A stretch of 64,000 nucleotides of DNA from Lewinellaceae bacterium. GTDB lineage: Bacteria > Bacteroidota > Bacteroidia > Chitinophagales > Saprospiraceae. The notes beneath the pieces were generated by a model. That model was not told where the DNA came from. It saw only the letters and a list, made by a program, of their open reading frames with translations, and did no database searches. Both the position numbers and the translations under genes were made by a program. Each line of letters starts with the position of its first letter. Position 1 is the first letter of the stretch. Below are positions 17,129 to 26,179 of the stretch, one piece after another. The stretch spans positions 310,001-374,000 of the forward strand of contig JACJXZ010000008.1 of the NCBI GenBank assembly GCA_020636375.1. The letters run 5' to 3'.

Positions 17129-18679
17129 ATGAAGCCGTCAACCCTTCACCCGTTTTTCATTCTCCTCCTGATCGGAATTTTATCCGGCAGCGAACCCACC
17201 TGCTCTTCCAGGGTATCGGCGCACCCCCCGAATATTGTGTTCCTCATCGCCGACGACTGGTCCTATCCCCATGCCGGCGCCTACGGGGACAAGGTTGTGG
17301 AAACACCGACATTCGACCGGCTGGCCGCTGAAGGAGCGCTGTTCCGCAACGCCTACTGCGCCGCCCCTTCCTGCTCCCCGTCCCGGGCCGCCATCCTGAC
17401 GGGGCGCTACCCTCACCAGTTGGAAAGCGCCGCCAACCTGTGGAGCGTATTTCCCGCCAAATTCCCCAACTGGGTTTCCCGGCTGGAAGAAGCCGGCTAT
17501 TTTACCGGCAAGACGAGAAAAGGCTGGGGGCCGGGCGATGAAAAGCGGGGCGGTTACCCTCACAACCCCGCCGGCCCTCACTTTGAGAGTTTCCGGGAAT
17601 TCCTGGATGCCCGCCCCCCGGGAAAGCCCTACTGCTATTGGTTTGGAGGATATGACCCCCACCGCCCGTACGACTCCAGTATGGGGATCAGGGCGGGCAT
17701 GAACCTGGAAGAGGTAGAAGTTCCAGGCTTCCTGCCCGACCGGGAGTGCATTCGCAACGATATTCTCGATTACTACTTCGAAGTGGAGCGGTTCGACCGG
17801 GATTGCGGAGAGATCATCCGCAGGCTGGAAAAAAATGGAGAGCCGGGCAATACCATCATCGTGATGACCAGCGACAACGGCATGCCTTTCCCCCGGGCAA
17901 AAGCCAATGTATACGACTACGGTACCCGCATGCCTCTGGCCATTTCATGGAAAGGAAAAATCAAACCGGGAACGGTGATCGGGGATTTTATGAATTTCGT
18001 GGATTTCGCTCCCACCTTTCTGGAAGCAGCCGGACTGGCCGTCCCGGAAAGCATGTACGGCCAGAGCTTACTGCCGCTGCTCCTTCCGGATAACACCAAG
18101 CTTTCCCGCCGCAACCCGGCTCGGGACCGGGTATTCCTGGAAAGAGAGCGCCACGCCAACGCGCGCCGGGGAGACCTGGGTTACCCCATACGGGCGATCC
18201 GCACCCGGAAATTCCTTTACATCCGCAACTTCGAACCGGAACGCTGGCCCGCCGGCGACCCCGGGGCCCACCAGTCTGTCGGCCAGTACGGCGACGTAGA
18301 CAACTCCATCACCAAATTTCTGATCATGGATATGGAAGGCCAGGGAGGATCGCCGGATTTTTTCCAGCTGGCTTTCGGCAAGCGCCCGGCGGAAGAGTTG
18401 TACCAGGTATCGAATGACCCTTACCAACTGGATAACCTCGCCCCCCGGCCCGAATTCAGAAAAGAACGGAAAAAGCTGAGGGCCAGCCTCGCAAAATGGA
18501 TGGCCGCAACCGGCGACCTCCGCGCTGCCGAACCGCAAACCACATACTGGGATACCGTGGAATTCACAACAAACTTCGCCCTCGATAATTTCGACCTGGA
18601 AAAAGAAATCAAAAATTACTACTTCCTCAAACCAGGCCCGGGGATGCAGTTCCGGGAGGTACCGTGTAAGGAAGATTAA
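17129..18679 (+). CDS. Type I sulfatase (alkaline phosphatase superfamily), exported
   Basis: About 516 residues with a signal peptide (FFILLLIGILSGS). The sulfatase signature is complete: CSPSR followed by LTGRYPH, where the Cys is converted to formylglycine. Metal ligands are visible as ADDW near the N-terminus and SDNG in the C-terminal part of the catalytic domain. It hydrolyses sulfate esters, probably on an algal or other marine polysaccharide or glycan, in the periplasm or at the surface; the substrate class cannot be told. There are no SusCD partners alongside. The frame begins at 16985, but the ATG at 17129 starts the signal peptide. It needs a maturase encoded elsewhere. Confidence 0.9.
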   Translation: MKPSTLHPFFILLLIGILSGSEPTCSSRVSAHPPNIVFLIADDWSYPHAGAYGDKVVETPTFDRLAAEGALFRNAYCAAPSCSPSRAAILTGRYPHQLESAANLWSVFPAKFPNWVSRLEEAGYFTGKTRKGWGPGDEKRGGYPHNPAGPHFESFREFLDARPPGKPYCYWFGGYDPHRPYDSSMGIRAGMNLEEVEVPGFLPDRECIRNDILDYYFEVERFDRDCGEIIRRLEKNGEPGNTIIVMTSDNGMPFPRAKANVYDYGTRMPLAISWKGKIKPGTVIGDFMNFVDFAPTFLEAAGLAVPESMYGQSLLPLLLPDNTKLSRRNPARDRVFLERERHANARRGDLGYPIRAIRTRKFLYIRNFEPERWPAGDPGAHQSVGQYGDVDNSITKFLIMDMEGQGGSPDFFQLAFGKRPAEELYQVSNDPYQLDNLAPRPEFRKERKKLRASLAKWMAATGDLRAAEPQTTYWDTVEFTTNFALDNFDLEKEIKNYYFLKPGPGMQFREVPCKED

Positions 18680-18811
18680 GCCGGGAATGGCTTCGGGGAG
18701 TGACTTCAAAACAGTATTTCGTCAAAAGGTTGTCCTTAGCCCTGAATTTTGTTGAAAAACTTATAAATTTAGGCTTTCTATAATTATTCAAACCATCAAA
18801 CCACACGCTTT

Positions 18812-19150
18812 ATGAAGTTCGAGATTTTCAAAAGCGAAACAAGCGATAAGTTTTACTTCCGCCTGAAGGCTAAAAACGGCCAGGTCATCCTCTCCAGCCA
18901 GGGATACTCCAGCAAAGCCAGCGCCAAGAACGGCGCTGAAAGCGTCATGAAAAACGCCACCGACGACAGCCGCTTTGAACGCAAGGAAGCATCCAACGGC
19001 AAGTTCCACTTCAACCTGCTGGCCGCCAATAAGCAGGTCATCGGCAGCAGCCAGATGTACGCCTCCAAGGCAAGCATGGAGAACGGCATTAAGTCGGTCC
19101 AGAGCAACGCCCCCGGCGCTACCATCGAGGACCTGACCGTCGAAGGGTAA
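18812..19150 (+). CDS. YegP-family (DUF1508, UPF0339) protein
   Basis: 112 residues made of two DUF1508 repeats (about 1-50 and 53-105). Each has the pattern F-x-F-x-L-x-A-x-N-x-Q-V-I and S-x-G-Y/M-x-S-K-A-S. It is a small soluble cytoplasmic protein of the YegP type; the biochemical function of the family is unknown. A single gene preceded by an AT-rich leader. Its stop is followed within 6 bp by a 173-bp palindrome. Confidence 0.9.
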   Translation: MKFEIFKSETSDKFYFRLKAKNGQVILSSQGYSSKASAKNGAESVMKNATDDSRFERKEASNGKFHFNLLAANKQVIGSSQMYASKASMENGIKSVQSNAPGATIEDLTVEG

Positions 19151-19155
19151 ATTGT

Positions 19156-19328
19156 TGAGGGCACTCCGGAAATGCTCCCAAAGGAGTGAATGAGTGATGG
19201 ACTGAATGAGTGAATAAAAATAAGGTATGTTTAATTTAGAAAACTAACCTTTATTACATACCGGGTTTATTCACTCATTCGCTAATTCAGTCCTTCACTC
19301 CCTCGCTTTGGTTTCCAGAGTGCCCTCA
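19156..19328. repeat. 173-bp imperfect palindrome filling an intergenic gap
   Basis: The outer arms at 19156-19172 and 19312-19328 pair with one mismatch. Inside them gaatgagtgaataaa (19204-19218) pairs exactly with 19266-19280, and ggtatgt with acatacc (19224/19256). It begins 6 bp after the YegP stop and ends 20 bp before the next start, so it occupies nearly the whole gap between two plus-strand genes. Confidence 0.88.
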
Positions 19329-19348
19329 TCCCTGAAACCCTCCCTGCC

Positions 19349-20083
19349 ATGCCCGCAACCACCAAACGCATCAACACCTGGTCCAGCCCCCGCAATGTCT
19401 CCACCGCCCTGATGTATGCCTTTGCCCAGCGGGAAGACACCTGCGTCTTTGACGAACCCCTCTACGCTCATTATCTTTCTTCCAGCGGCAGGAGGACGCT
19501 GCACCCCGGTGCGGAAGAAATCCTCGCCAGCCAGGAGCAGGACGGCAACGCGGTGGTCCGCCAGGTGCTGCTGGCCGACCATGGCAAGCCCATCGCCTTT
19601 TTCAAGCAAATGGCCCACCACCTCACCGGGCTGGATGAAAGCTTCCTGCTGGAGATGGACAACGTGCTGCTCATCCGCGACCCCAGGGCCATCATCCATT
19701 CTTACCACAAGGTCATCCCCAACCCCTCCATGGAAGATATCGGCATCAAAAAGATGTACGGCCTCTTCCGGTTGCTCCGGGAGAAGGGGAAACTGTCGGC
19801 GGTCGTCGACAGCCGGGAGCTGCTCTCCGGCCCGCCCTCCGTCCTCCGTCAACTGTGCGGGAAACTGTCGATACCTTTCGATGAAAAGATGCTGCGGTGG
19901 CGCCCCGGCGCCCGCCCCGAAGACGGGGTATGGGCCCGGTACTGGTACGGCAGGGTACATCAATCCTCCGGTTTCGAACCTTACCGGGAACAGGAGTTCG
20001 AACTGCCGCCCCGGCTGGAGGCCCTGGCCTCGGAATGCCGCCCTTTTTATGAGGCGCTGTACGATGCGGCGATCAAGGCGTAG
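19349..20083 (+). CDS. Sulfotransferase-like protein
   Basis: 244 residues, cytoplasmic. The N-terminal segment INTWSSPRNVSTALMYAF matches the 5'-phosphosulfate-binding loop of sulfotransferases, and LLIRDPRAIIHSYHKVI matches the 3'-phosphate-binding (PRDP-like) motif. The family transfers sulfate from PAPS or, in divergent members, may bind other nucleotides. It is followed after 81 bp by a class IV aminotransferase gene in the same direction. The pairing suggests a shared small-molecule pathway, but the substrate is unknown. Confidence 0.8.
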   Translation: MPATTKRINTWSSPRNVSTALMYAFAQREDTCVFDEPLYAHYLSSSGRRTLHPGAEEILASQEQDGNAVVRQVLLADHGKPIAFFKQMAHHLTGLDESFLLEMDNVLLIRDPRAIIHSYHKVIPNPSMEDIGIKKMYGLFRLLREKGKLSAVVDSRELLSGPPSVLRQLCGKLSIPFDEKMLRWRPGARPEDGVWARYWYGRVHQSSGFEPYREQEFELPPRLEALASECRPFYEALYDAAIKA

Positions 20084-20164
20084 CTGGTTTCCAAAATGCA
20101 GGCCCCCACCTGGGTTTTGCGGCCATAACACCGCAATGCCAAAATACCGTAATACCAAACAATT

Positions 20165-21064
20165 ATGCTACAGGAATACAATCCGAAAAACGACAACATC
20201 CTCATTTACATCAACGGCGCGCTCTTGCCCCGCCGGGAAGCCAAGGTTTCCGTATTTGACAGCGTGGTGCAGGGAGGGGACGCCGTCTGGGAGGGCCTGC
20301 GCGTGTACAACGGCCGCATTTTCTGCCTGGACCGCCACCTGGAACGGCTGCAGAATTCGGCCCACGCCCTGGCCTTCCGGGAGGTGCCCGACAGCGAGTT
20401 CATCACCCGGGCGCTGTTCGAAACCCTGCGGGCCAACGGCATGCGCGACGGGGTGCACATCCGGCTGACCCTCACCCGGGGAGAGAAGATCACCTCCGGT
20501 ATGGACCCCCGCCTCAACCAGTCGGGGCCGACCCTCATCATACTGCCCGAGTGGAAACCGCCGGTATACCCGCCGGAAATCACCCTCATCACTTCGTCGG
20601 TGCGGCGCAATTCTCCTATGTTCCTGGACTCCAAGATCCATCACAACAACCTGCTCAACAACATCCTGGCCAAGATCGAGGCCAACCACGCCGGGGCCGA
20701 TGCGGGCATCCTGCTCGACAAGGACGGCTTCGTCTCCGAAGCCAACGGCGTCAACCTGTTCTGCATTTACAAAAATACGGCCTATACGCCCCACGCCGAC
20801 AGCTGCCTGCCCGGCATCACCCGGGCGCTGGTCCTCGACCTGTGCCGCGAAAACGGCATCCCCGCCCGGGAAAAAAACCTCTCCATCACGGAATTCTACA
20901 CTGCGGACGAGGTGTTCACCACCGGGACCATGGGAGAACTCACCCGCGTGTCCGCCATCGACGGGCGCCGGATCGTTAACAAATCCGGGCGGTCGACGTT
21001 AGAACAAATAGAGGGCCTCTTTCGGGCGCTGACGGAAACGGGCGGGACGCCGCTGCCGTTCTGA
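20165..21064 (+). CDS. Class IV aminotransferase (branched-chain/D-amino acid type)
   Basis: PLP enzyme of 299 residues, normal for fold-type IV. Visible elements are the N-terminal FDSVVQGGDAVWEGLRVYNG, the Schiff-base Lys region LDSKIHHNNLLNN, and the cofactor-phosphate segment FVSEANGVNLF with TTGTMGELTRV near the end. It transfers amino groups between a branched-chain or related amino acid and a 2-oxo acid, or acts as an aminodeoxychorismate lyase-like enzyme. The sequence does not separate these. It probably shares an operon with the sulfotransferase-like gene. Confidence 0.85.
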   Translation: MLQEYNPKNDNILIYINGALLPRREAKVSVFDSVVQGGDAVWEGLRVYNGRIFCLDRHLERLQNSAHALAFREVPDSEFITRALFETLRANGMRDGVHIRLTLTRGEKITSGMDPRLNQSGPTLIILPEWKPPVYPPEITLITSSVRRNSPMFLDSKIHHNNLLNNILAKIEANHAGADAGILLDKDGFVSEANGVNLFCIYKNTAYTPHADSCLPGITRALVLDLCRENGIPAREKNLSITEFYTADEVFTTGTMGELTRVSAIDGRRIVNKSGRSTLEQIEGLFRALTETGGTPLPF

Positions 21065-21140
21065 TGCAGGCGGAACGAAGTTCCCGGGCGGTTATCATCC
21101 CCCCGCCTGAAGTAACCCCGTCACCCCCAAACCATCAACC

Positions 21141-21956
21141 ATGAAAAAAAACTTCACGGACCAACTGGGCAGAACGATAACGGTGGACTTCCCCCCCCGG
21201 CGCATCGTATCGCTGGTGCCCTCACAGACCGAGCTGCTGGCCTACCTGGGGCTCGGGCAGGAAACGGTGGGCGTCACCAAATTCTGCGTCCATCCGGAAG
21301 AATGGTTCCGCCACAAAACGAGGGTCGGGGGCACCAAACAGGTGAAGGCCGAAAAGATCGCCGCCCTGCAGCCCACCCTGATCATCGGCAACAAGGAAGA
21401 GAACGACAAGGAACAGGTTGAAGCCCTGGCGGAACAGTACCCGGTGTGGCTGAGCGACGTCAGAACGCTGGAGGATGCGCTCGACATGATCCGGGGTATC
21501 GGAACCCTTACCGACAGGGAAGCCGCCGCCGGGCAGCTGGCGGCAACGATCGGCGCAGATTTTAAAGCCCTCGCCGAAGAGCTGAAAGGGAAACGCCGGC
21601 GGAAGGCCGCTTACCTCATCTGGAGAAAACCCTACTATGCTGTCGCCGCAGACACATTCATCGACGATATGCTCCGCCGGGCCGGCTTCGAAAATGTATT
21701 CCGCCACAAAAGCCGCTATCCGGAGATATCCCTGGCCGAACTTTCCGGCGCCGGGCCGGAAACCATCCTGCTCTCCTCCGAACCCTACCCCTTCAGGGAA
21801 GAACACCGGGAGGAACTGCGCCACGCCTGCCCCCTCAGCACCCTGAAATTCGTCGACGGGCAGCTCTTCTCCTGGTACGGAAGCCGGCTGCTGCTATCCG
21901 CCGGTTACTTCCGCGAGCTGCGGCAGGGCCTCACAGAGGCGTATCATACCCTATGA
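21141..21956 (+). CDS. Helical-backbone metal receptor (BtuF/TroA-fold) without signal peptide
   Basis: 271 residues of the BtuF-like periplasmic-binding fold: RRIVSLVPSQTELLAYLGL at the start, the first lobe with VGVTKFCVHPEEW, the long connecting helix (about 110-160), then the second lobe ending at LLLSAGYFRELRQGL. Relatives bind cobalamin, haem or siderophores for ABC importers. The N-terminus (MKKNFTDQLGRTITV) has no signal peptide or lipobox, and no permease or ATPase gene adjoins, so it may act in the cytoplasm as a metal or corrinoid binder. It follows the aminotransferase gene by 76 bp. Confidence 0.8.
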   Translation: MKKNFTDQLGRTITVDFPPRRIVSLVPSQTELLAYLGLGQETVGVTKFCVHPEEWFRHKTRVGGTKQVKAEKIAALQPTLIIGNKEENDKEQVEALAEQYPVWLSDVRTLEDALDMIRGIGTLTDREAAAGQLAATIGADFKALAEELKGKRRRKAAYLIWRKPYYAVAADTFIDDMLRRAGFENVFRHKSRYPEISLAELSGAGPETILLSSEPYPFREEHREELRHACPLSTLKFVDGQLFSWYGSRLLLSAGYFRELRQGLTEAYHTL

Positions 21957-22086
21957 GTTGCCTGTTGTTGGTTGTCTGTTGTTTGTGCTTGTCCGCTGGC
22001 CCGGACTCGGTGGCAGTGCGCCCGGTCAATCTTGTCAGTAAATGGCACCCTGCCCATTAAACTCCTGAATATTGGCCAAATTCCTA

Positions 22087-22094
22087 TAACTTTG
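22087..22094 (+). promoter_or_regulatory. Bacteroidota -7 box (TAACTTTG) for the subtilisin gene
   Basis: Exact TAnnTTTG match 21 bases before the ATG of the S8 protease. A TTG at 22072 is too close to serve as the -33 element, so this is a partial promoter call. Confidence 0.35.
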
Positions 22095-22115
22095 GAACTT
22101 CAAAAAGTATGAAAA

Positions 22116-23744
22116 ATGGCCAATAGGACTATCTTGCTCTCATTAATCCTTTTTCTGTATCAATTTGCCCACGCTCAACTGGTAGACCCGGCTACCGGCC
22201 AGGTGACAAACGAACTGCTGGTTCAACTCGAAGAAAATACCACCCTGGCATCCCTGCTGGACAAGGCCAACCATCGGCGGCCCGGTTCAGTACTACATAA
22301 AAGAACGGCTGCCCGCCGGTTCAACATCCACCTGCTGCAATTCGACCCTGCTGCCTGGCCCGGCGAATCCCTGCTGGGATGGCTCCGGGTTCAAAAAGGC
22401 GTTCAGGCTGCCCAGTACAATTACCAGTTAGCGTTCCGCCAGGAGCCCAACGACCCGGAATTCCCCAGGCAATGGGGGTTGTCGAGGATCGGCGCGCCGG
22501 AAGTCTGGGACGTGAGCACCGGAGGGCTCACCGCCAACGGCGACACCATCGTCATCGCCGTTCTCGACGATGGCTGCGACCTGAACCATCCCGACCTGCA
22601 GGGCAACATCTGGAGCAACCCCGGCGAAATAGCCGGCGACGGCATCGACAATGACGATAACGGCTACATCGACGATACCTACGGCTGGAATTTTATCGAT
22701 GACAGCAACGTGATGAAAGTCAACAGCCATGGGCTGTCCGTCATAGGCATTGCCGGCGCCCAGGGCAATAACGGCATGGGCATTACCGGCGTGAACTGGA
22801 ACGTCAAGATGATGATCTGCGCCATCCAATATGTCGATGAGATCATTTCCGCATATGAATACGTTATCGGACAACGCCGGCTCTACAACGAGACCAACGG
22901 GGCCGAAGGCGCCTTTGTCGTCGCTACCAACGCCTCCTTCGGCCTGGTAACCCCGACATTCTGCGACCAGCAACCCATCTGGGGCAGCATGTACGACCTG
23001 CTCGGCGCACAGGGTGTACTGACCGGTGCCGGCACCGCCAACCAAAACGTCAATGTGGACGAGGTAGGCGATATGCCTACCAGTTGCGAAAGCGACTTCA
23101 TCGTCACCGTCACCAATATGAATGAAGAGGAAGAGAAAGAACCGAGATCCGGTTTCGGAGAAGTGTCGATCGATATGGGGGCGCCGGGCCAGAATAGCTA
23201 CTCTCTGGCTCTGTTCGGCCGCTACGCTGTATTTAACGGCACCTCCTACTCTGCGCCTTACCTCACCGGTGCCATCGCCCTGCTCTACAGCCTGCCCTGC
23301 AGCGAACTGGCCTCCGACGCCTTGTCCAACCCGAGAGAAACGGCCCTTTTGATCCGGTCGGCGCTGATCGGCGGGGCAGAACCTCTGGCCAGCTTCGAGG
23401 GGCTGACCGCCACCGGGGGCATACTCAATGTGTTTAACGCTATGGAAATCCTCAGCGAGGCCTGCGGCGGATCTTCAGGGCCGCTCGGCATCCTGAAAAT
23501 ATTCCCCAACCCCGCTTCCTCCGGTTTCTTTGTAGAATATGAAACGCCGGATTTCGAGCCTTACGACTTCCGGGTTTACAACGCGCTGGGCCAGGAGATG
23601 TACCGCGATACGAGAACCCCCAACCGGTTTGCTGCCAAACGCCTGGAGATCGACGCCTCAAACTGGGCGCCCGGCGTTTACTTTGTGGCGATACAACGGG
23701 GAAATGACAGGGAAGTGAAACCTGTGCTGGTGAAGGTGGAGTGA
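22116..23744 (+). CDS. Secreted subtilisin-like S8 peptidase with T9SS type A tail
   Basis: 542 residues. A signal peptide (ILLSLILFLYQFAHA) is followed by an inhibitor-like propeptide, then the S8 domain with Asp (VIAVLDDGCDLNHPDL), His (NSHGLSVIGIAG) and Ser (NGTSYSAPYLTGA). From about residue 455 (LKIFPNPASSGF) a type A T9SS sorting domain runs to the end (VKPVLVKVE). It is an extracellular or surface serine protease. Convergent with the S41 protease gene. It appears intact. Confidence 0.92.
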   Translation: MANRTILLSLILFLYQFAHAQLVDPATGQVTNELLVQLEENTTLASLLDKANHRRPGSVLHKRTAARRFNIHLLQFDPAAWPGESLLGWLRVQKGVQAAQYNYQLAFRQEPNDPEFPRQWGLSRIGAPEVWDVSTGGLTANGDTIVIAVLDDGCDLNHPDLQGNIWSNPGEIAGDGIDNDDNGYIDDTYGWNFIDDSNVMKVNSHGLSVIGIAGAQGNNGMGITGVNWNVKMMICAIQYVDEIISAYEYVIGQRRLYNETNGAEGAFVVATNASFGLVTPTFCDQQPIWGSMYDLLGAQGVLTGAGTANQNVNVDEVGDMPTSCESDFIVTVTNMNEEEEKEPRSGFGEVSIDMGAPGQNSYSLALFGRYAVFNGTSYSAPYLTGAIALLYSLPCSELASDALSNPRETALLIRSALIGGAEPLASFEGLTATGGILNVFNAMEILSEACGGSSGPLGILKIFPNPASSGFFVEYETPDFEPYDFRVYNALGQEMYRDTRTPNRFAAKRLEIDASNWAPGVYFVAIQRGNDREVKPVLVKVE

Positions 23745-23811
23745 TGGATGGGGGTTGATCCGGTTTTTTGAACTCGACTAACGTTTTCCCGAGCGCCCCA
23801 TGCCCCCCCGC

Positions 23812-25470
23812 TCACTTCTGGCTCGCCGTCAGCGGGATGGGTTTTTCCAGCGCCTTCAGCGCTTCTTTGATCATCGGATCATCCTGGTTCCATACTGTGT
23901 AGAATCCATCGTCGCCAAAGAGGTGCTTGGCGATTCGGGCCTTGATGAAGCGCCTGATCTCCTTTTCACAGGACAGGCCGTCATTCAGGTCAAATCGGGC
24001 GCCGTGGCCTTTGGCGTAGGCCAGGAACTTATCCAGCAACTCATCGCTCACCTGGAAGTTTCGGTTGAAGGAAGAGCTGGTATATTCGCCCAGCCCGCCT
24101 GCGGAATCGCTCATGTAGCGGAAAACGAACTGGGGCACGTGCTGGCGCAGTTCCAGGTATTCATCGTTGAATACCATGGTGTCGAGAGGAACAAAGATGT
24201 CGGGCGAGATGCCGCCGCCGCCGTAGACCACCCGGCCGTTGTCCGTAAAGTATTTCGTAGAATCCGGAATGGCGGCCTCTTGTTCTCCTGCCAGTTCGCC
24301 GGATTCCAGCCGGTGGGCCATCTCCTCCTCGTAGGCTTCCACGTTGCCCTCGTAGGGCTTTTGAATAGACCGGCCGGAAGGCGTATAATAGCGGGCTACC
24401 GTGAGGCGGAGGGCGGAGCCGTCCCGCAGTTTATATTGCTCCTGGACGAGGCCCTTGCCAAAGGAACGCCGTCCGACGATGGTGCCGCGGTCGTGATCCT
24501 GAATGGCGCCGGCGAGGATTTCGCTGGCGGAAGCGGAGCCCTCGTCGATGAGCACGACGATGTCGTCGATATCGAAGAACGCCCGTCCGGTAGATTCGTA
24601 ATTGCTGCGGTTCACCGCCCGGCCTTCCGTGTATACCAGCAATTTGTCTTTCCGGGAAAAAAGCTGGCTGAGGATATTGGTGGCCTGCTGGAGATATCCT
24701 CCGGGGTTGTGCCGCAGGTCGATCACCAGGTCTTCCATGCCTTCTTTCTCTACCAGCTGTTCCAACCCTTTCATGAACTCCTCGTAGGTCGTGGCGCTGA
24801 AGCGGTTGACCTTGATATAGCCCGTCTTATCGTTCAGCATATAGGCGACGTCGACGCTGTGCATGGGAATTTCATCGCGGGTGACGGTAAACCTGCGAAC
24901 CTTCTTTTCGCTACCCCGCAAAATCCCCACTTCCACATCGGTCCCTTTCTCTCCCCGGAGCATATTGATCACGTCGCGGGTCGCCATATCTACTCCGGCG
25001 ATGGTGGAATCGCCGATCTGGACGATCTTGTCGCCAGCCTGTATTCCCACTGCTTCGGATGGGCCGCCGGCCAGAGGGGCTACCACCACTATGGTGTCAT
25101 CCAGCATCATGAACTCCACCCCTATGCCGTCGAAATTGCCCTCCAGTTGCTCATTGACCTCCCGCAGCTGCTCGGCGGTGATGTAATTGGAGTGGGGGTC
25201 CAGCTTGGACAGCATATCTTCGATCACTTCCTGGATCAGCGCCTCGCGGTCTACCTCGTCTACATATTTGGCCTCGATATAGCGAAGGATTTCCTCGATC
25301 TTGCCCTGCCCCAGCGCGTGCAGGGGAGCTTCCTGCATTTCGGTAACGACAGCCGGGGCGTTGGACTGCATGCGCATCCCGATGAGAATTCCGGTTACCA
25401 GCACCAGGGCGAAAAGCAAAGGCAGCCAGACGCTTAGCCTTGTCGGATGATTATTCTGGTCTTGATACAT
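23812..25470 (-). CDS. S41 C-terminal processing peptidase (Ctp family)
   Basis: About 552 residues. One N-terminal membrane anchor (VWLPLLFALVLVTGILIG) is followed by a PDZ domain (about 95-175, GIQAGDKIVQIGD) and the S41 catalytic domain. The Ser is in GSASASEI and the Lys in SFGKGLVQ, spaced about 25 residues apart as in CtpA. A C-terminal extension of about 150 residues follows. It acts in the periplasm, trimming or degrading envelope proteins. The ATG at 25470 gives the usual short cytoplasmic tail; the frame opens at 25551, which would lie just behind a TAnnTTTG box, so the longer form cannot be excluded. Confidence 0.92.
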   Translation of the reverse strand: MYQDQNNHPTRLSVWLPLLFALVLVTGILIGMRMQSNAPAVVTEMQEAPLHALGQGKIEEILRYIEAKYVDEVDREALIQEVIEDMLSKLDPHSNYITAEQLREVNEQLEGNFDGIGVEFMMLDDTIVVVAPLAGGPSEAVGIQAGDKIVQIGDSTIAGVDMATRDVINMLRGEKGTDVEVGILRGSEKKVRRFTVTRDEIPMHSVDVAYMLNDKTGYIKVNRFSATTYEEFMKGLEQLVEKEGMEDLVIDLRHNPGGYLQQATNILSQLFSRKDKLLVYTEGRAVNRSNYESTGRAFFDIDDIVVLIDEGSASASEILAGAIQDHDRGTIVGRRSFGKGLVQEQYKLRDGSALRLTVARYYTPSGRSIQKPYEGNVEAYEEEMAHRLESGELAGEQEAAIPDSTKYFTDNGRVVYGGGGISPDIFVPLDTMVFNDEYLELRQHVPQFVFRYMSDSAGGLGEYTSSSFNRNFQVSDELLDKFLAYAKGHGARFDLNDGLSCEKEIRRFIKARIAKHLFGDDGFYTVWNQDDPMIKEALKALEKPIPLTASQK

Positions 25471-25578
25471 TATTCCGTTTGCATAAGAGTTATCAATCGT
25501 GAAGGGCCGTCTGTCCAGCTTAAACGTCAGGAGGCGCCTGGAGGTTGCCAATACGCGGAGGCCAATTCATGGGTAATA

Positions 25579-25586
25579 CAAAAGTA
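25579..25586 (-). promoter_or_regulatory. Bacteroidota -7 box (TACTTTTG) for the S41 peptidase gene
   Basis: TACTTTTG on the minus strand, 28 bases before the upstream start option (25551) and 109 before the preferred one. No clear -33 element. Confidence 0.35.
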
Positions 25587-25609
25587 AACAAATTAATGTT
25601 GAGATTAAT

Positions 25610-26062
25610 TCAGTTTTTTTTGCTCCCGCCTCCCCTTTTCCGGCGCATTTCCGCCCGCCGCATCGGCATGCTGTCGATCAGCGCAAAGAGCTCCCGGGCA
25701 GTTACCGGTTCTTCTTTTCGAAGTTTTTCGGTTCCGTCTTTACCAATCAGCACAAAAGTGAAACCTTTTCCGGGGGTAACTCCGTATGTACTGTAAAGGT
25801 GCCGCGCCGGGCCGGCGGAAAGGCCGCCGCCCCCGGGCCGGGTGCCTCCGCCGGGCAGGATGGTATAAATTTTTAGCGCCCGCTCGGTGACTTCTTCCGT
25901 TTTTTCCGTCAAAATATGGGTTTGCTTTTGATAAAAAGCATCCTGCCGGGAAGCTGTGAAGAGCAGAATCACCCGGTCCTTCCACAGGTGGGGATCCAGC
26001 GTTTGAGCATCGGAAAATTTTAACATCACAAAAAAACCAAAAAGCAATAAATATTTTTTCAT
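25610..26062 (-). CDS. DUF4174 exported protein
   Basis: About 150 residues with a signal peptide (KKYLLLFGFFVMLKFSDAQ). The body matches DUF4174: L-W-K-D-R-V-I-L-L-F-T near the start, and GFTFVLIGKDGTEKLRKEEP with a final helix ELFALIDSMPMRRAEM. The fold is thought to be thioredoxin-like, but there is no CxxC here, so redox activity is unlikely. A Gly-rich loop sits in the middle (PGGGTRPGGGG). The chosen start at 26062 gives the signal peptide. Divergent from the next gene. Role unknown. Confidence 0.78.
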   Translation of the reverse strand: MKKYLLLFGFFVMLKFSDAQTLDPHLWKDRVILLFTASRQDAFYQKQTHILTEKTEEVTERALKIYTILPGGGTRPGGGGLSAGPARHLYSTYGVTPGKGFTFVLIGKDGTEKLRKEEPVTARELFALIDSMPMRRAEMRRKRGGGSKKN

Positions 26063-26179
26063 ACAAATTTTATTGGCAAAAAAAAGAACGAAGCAGGCAA
26101 AATCACGCAATTTTATATATACGAAGGCAATAATCGGAAAGGCTAAAAAGTTTACATCATAACTCCCTAATCCACTCCC

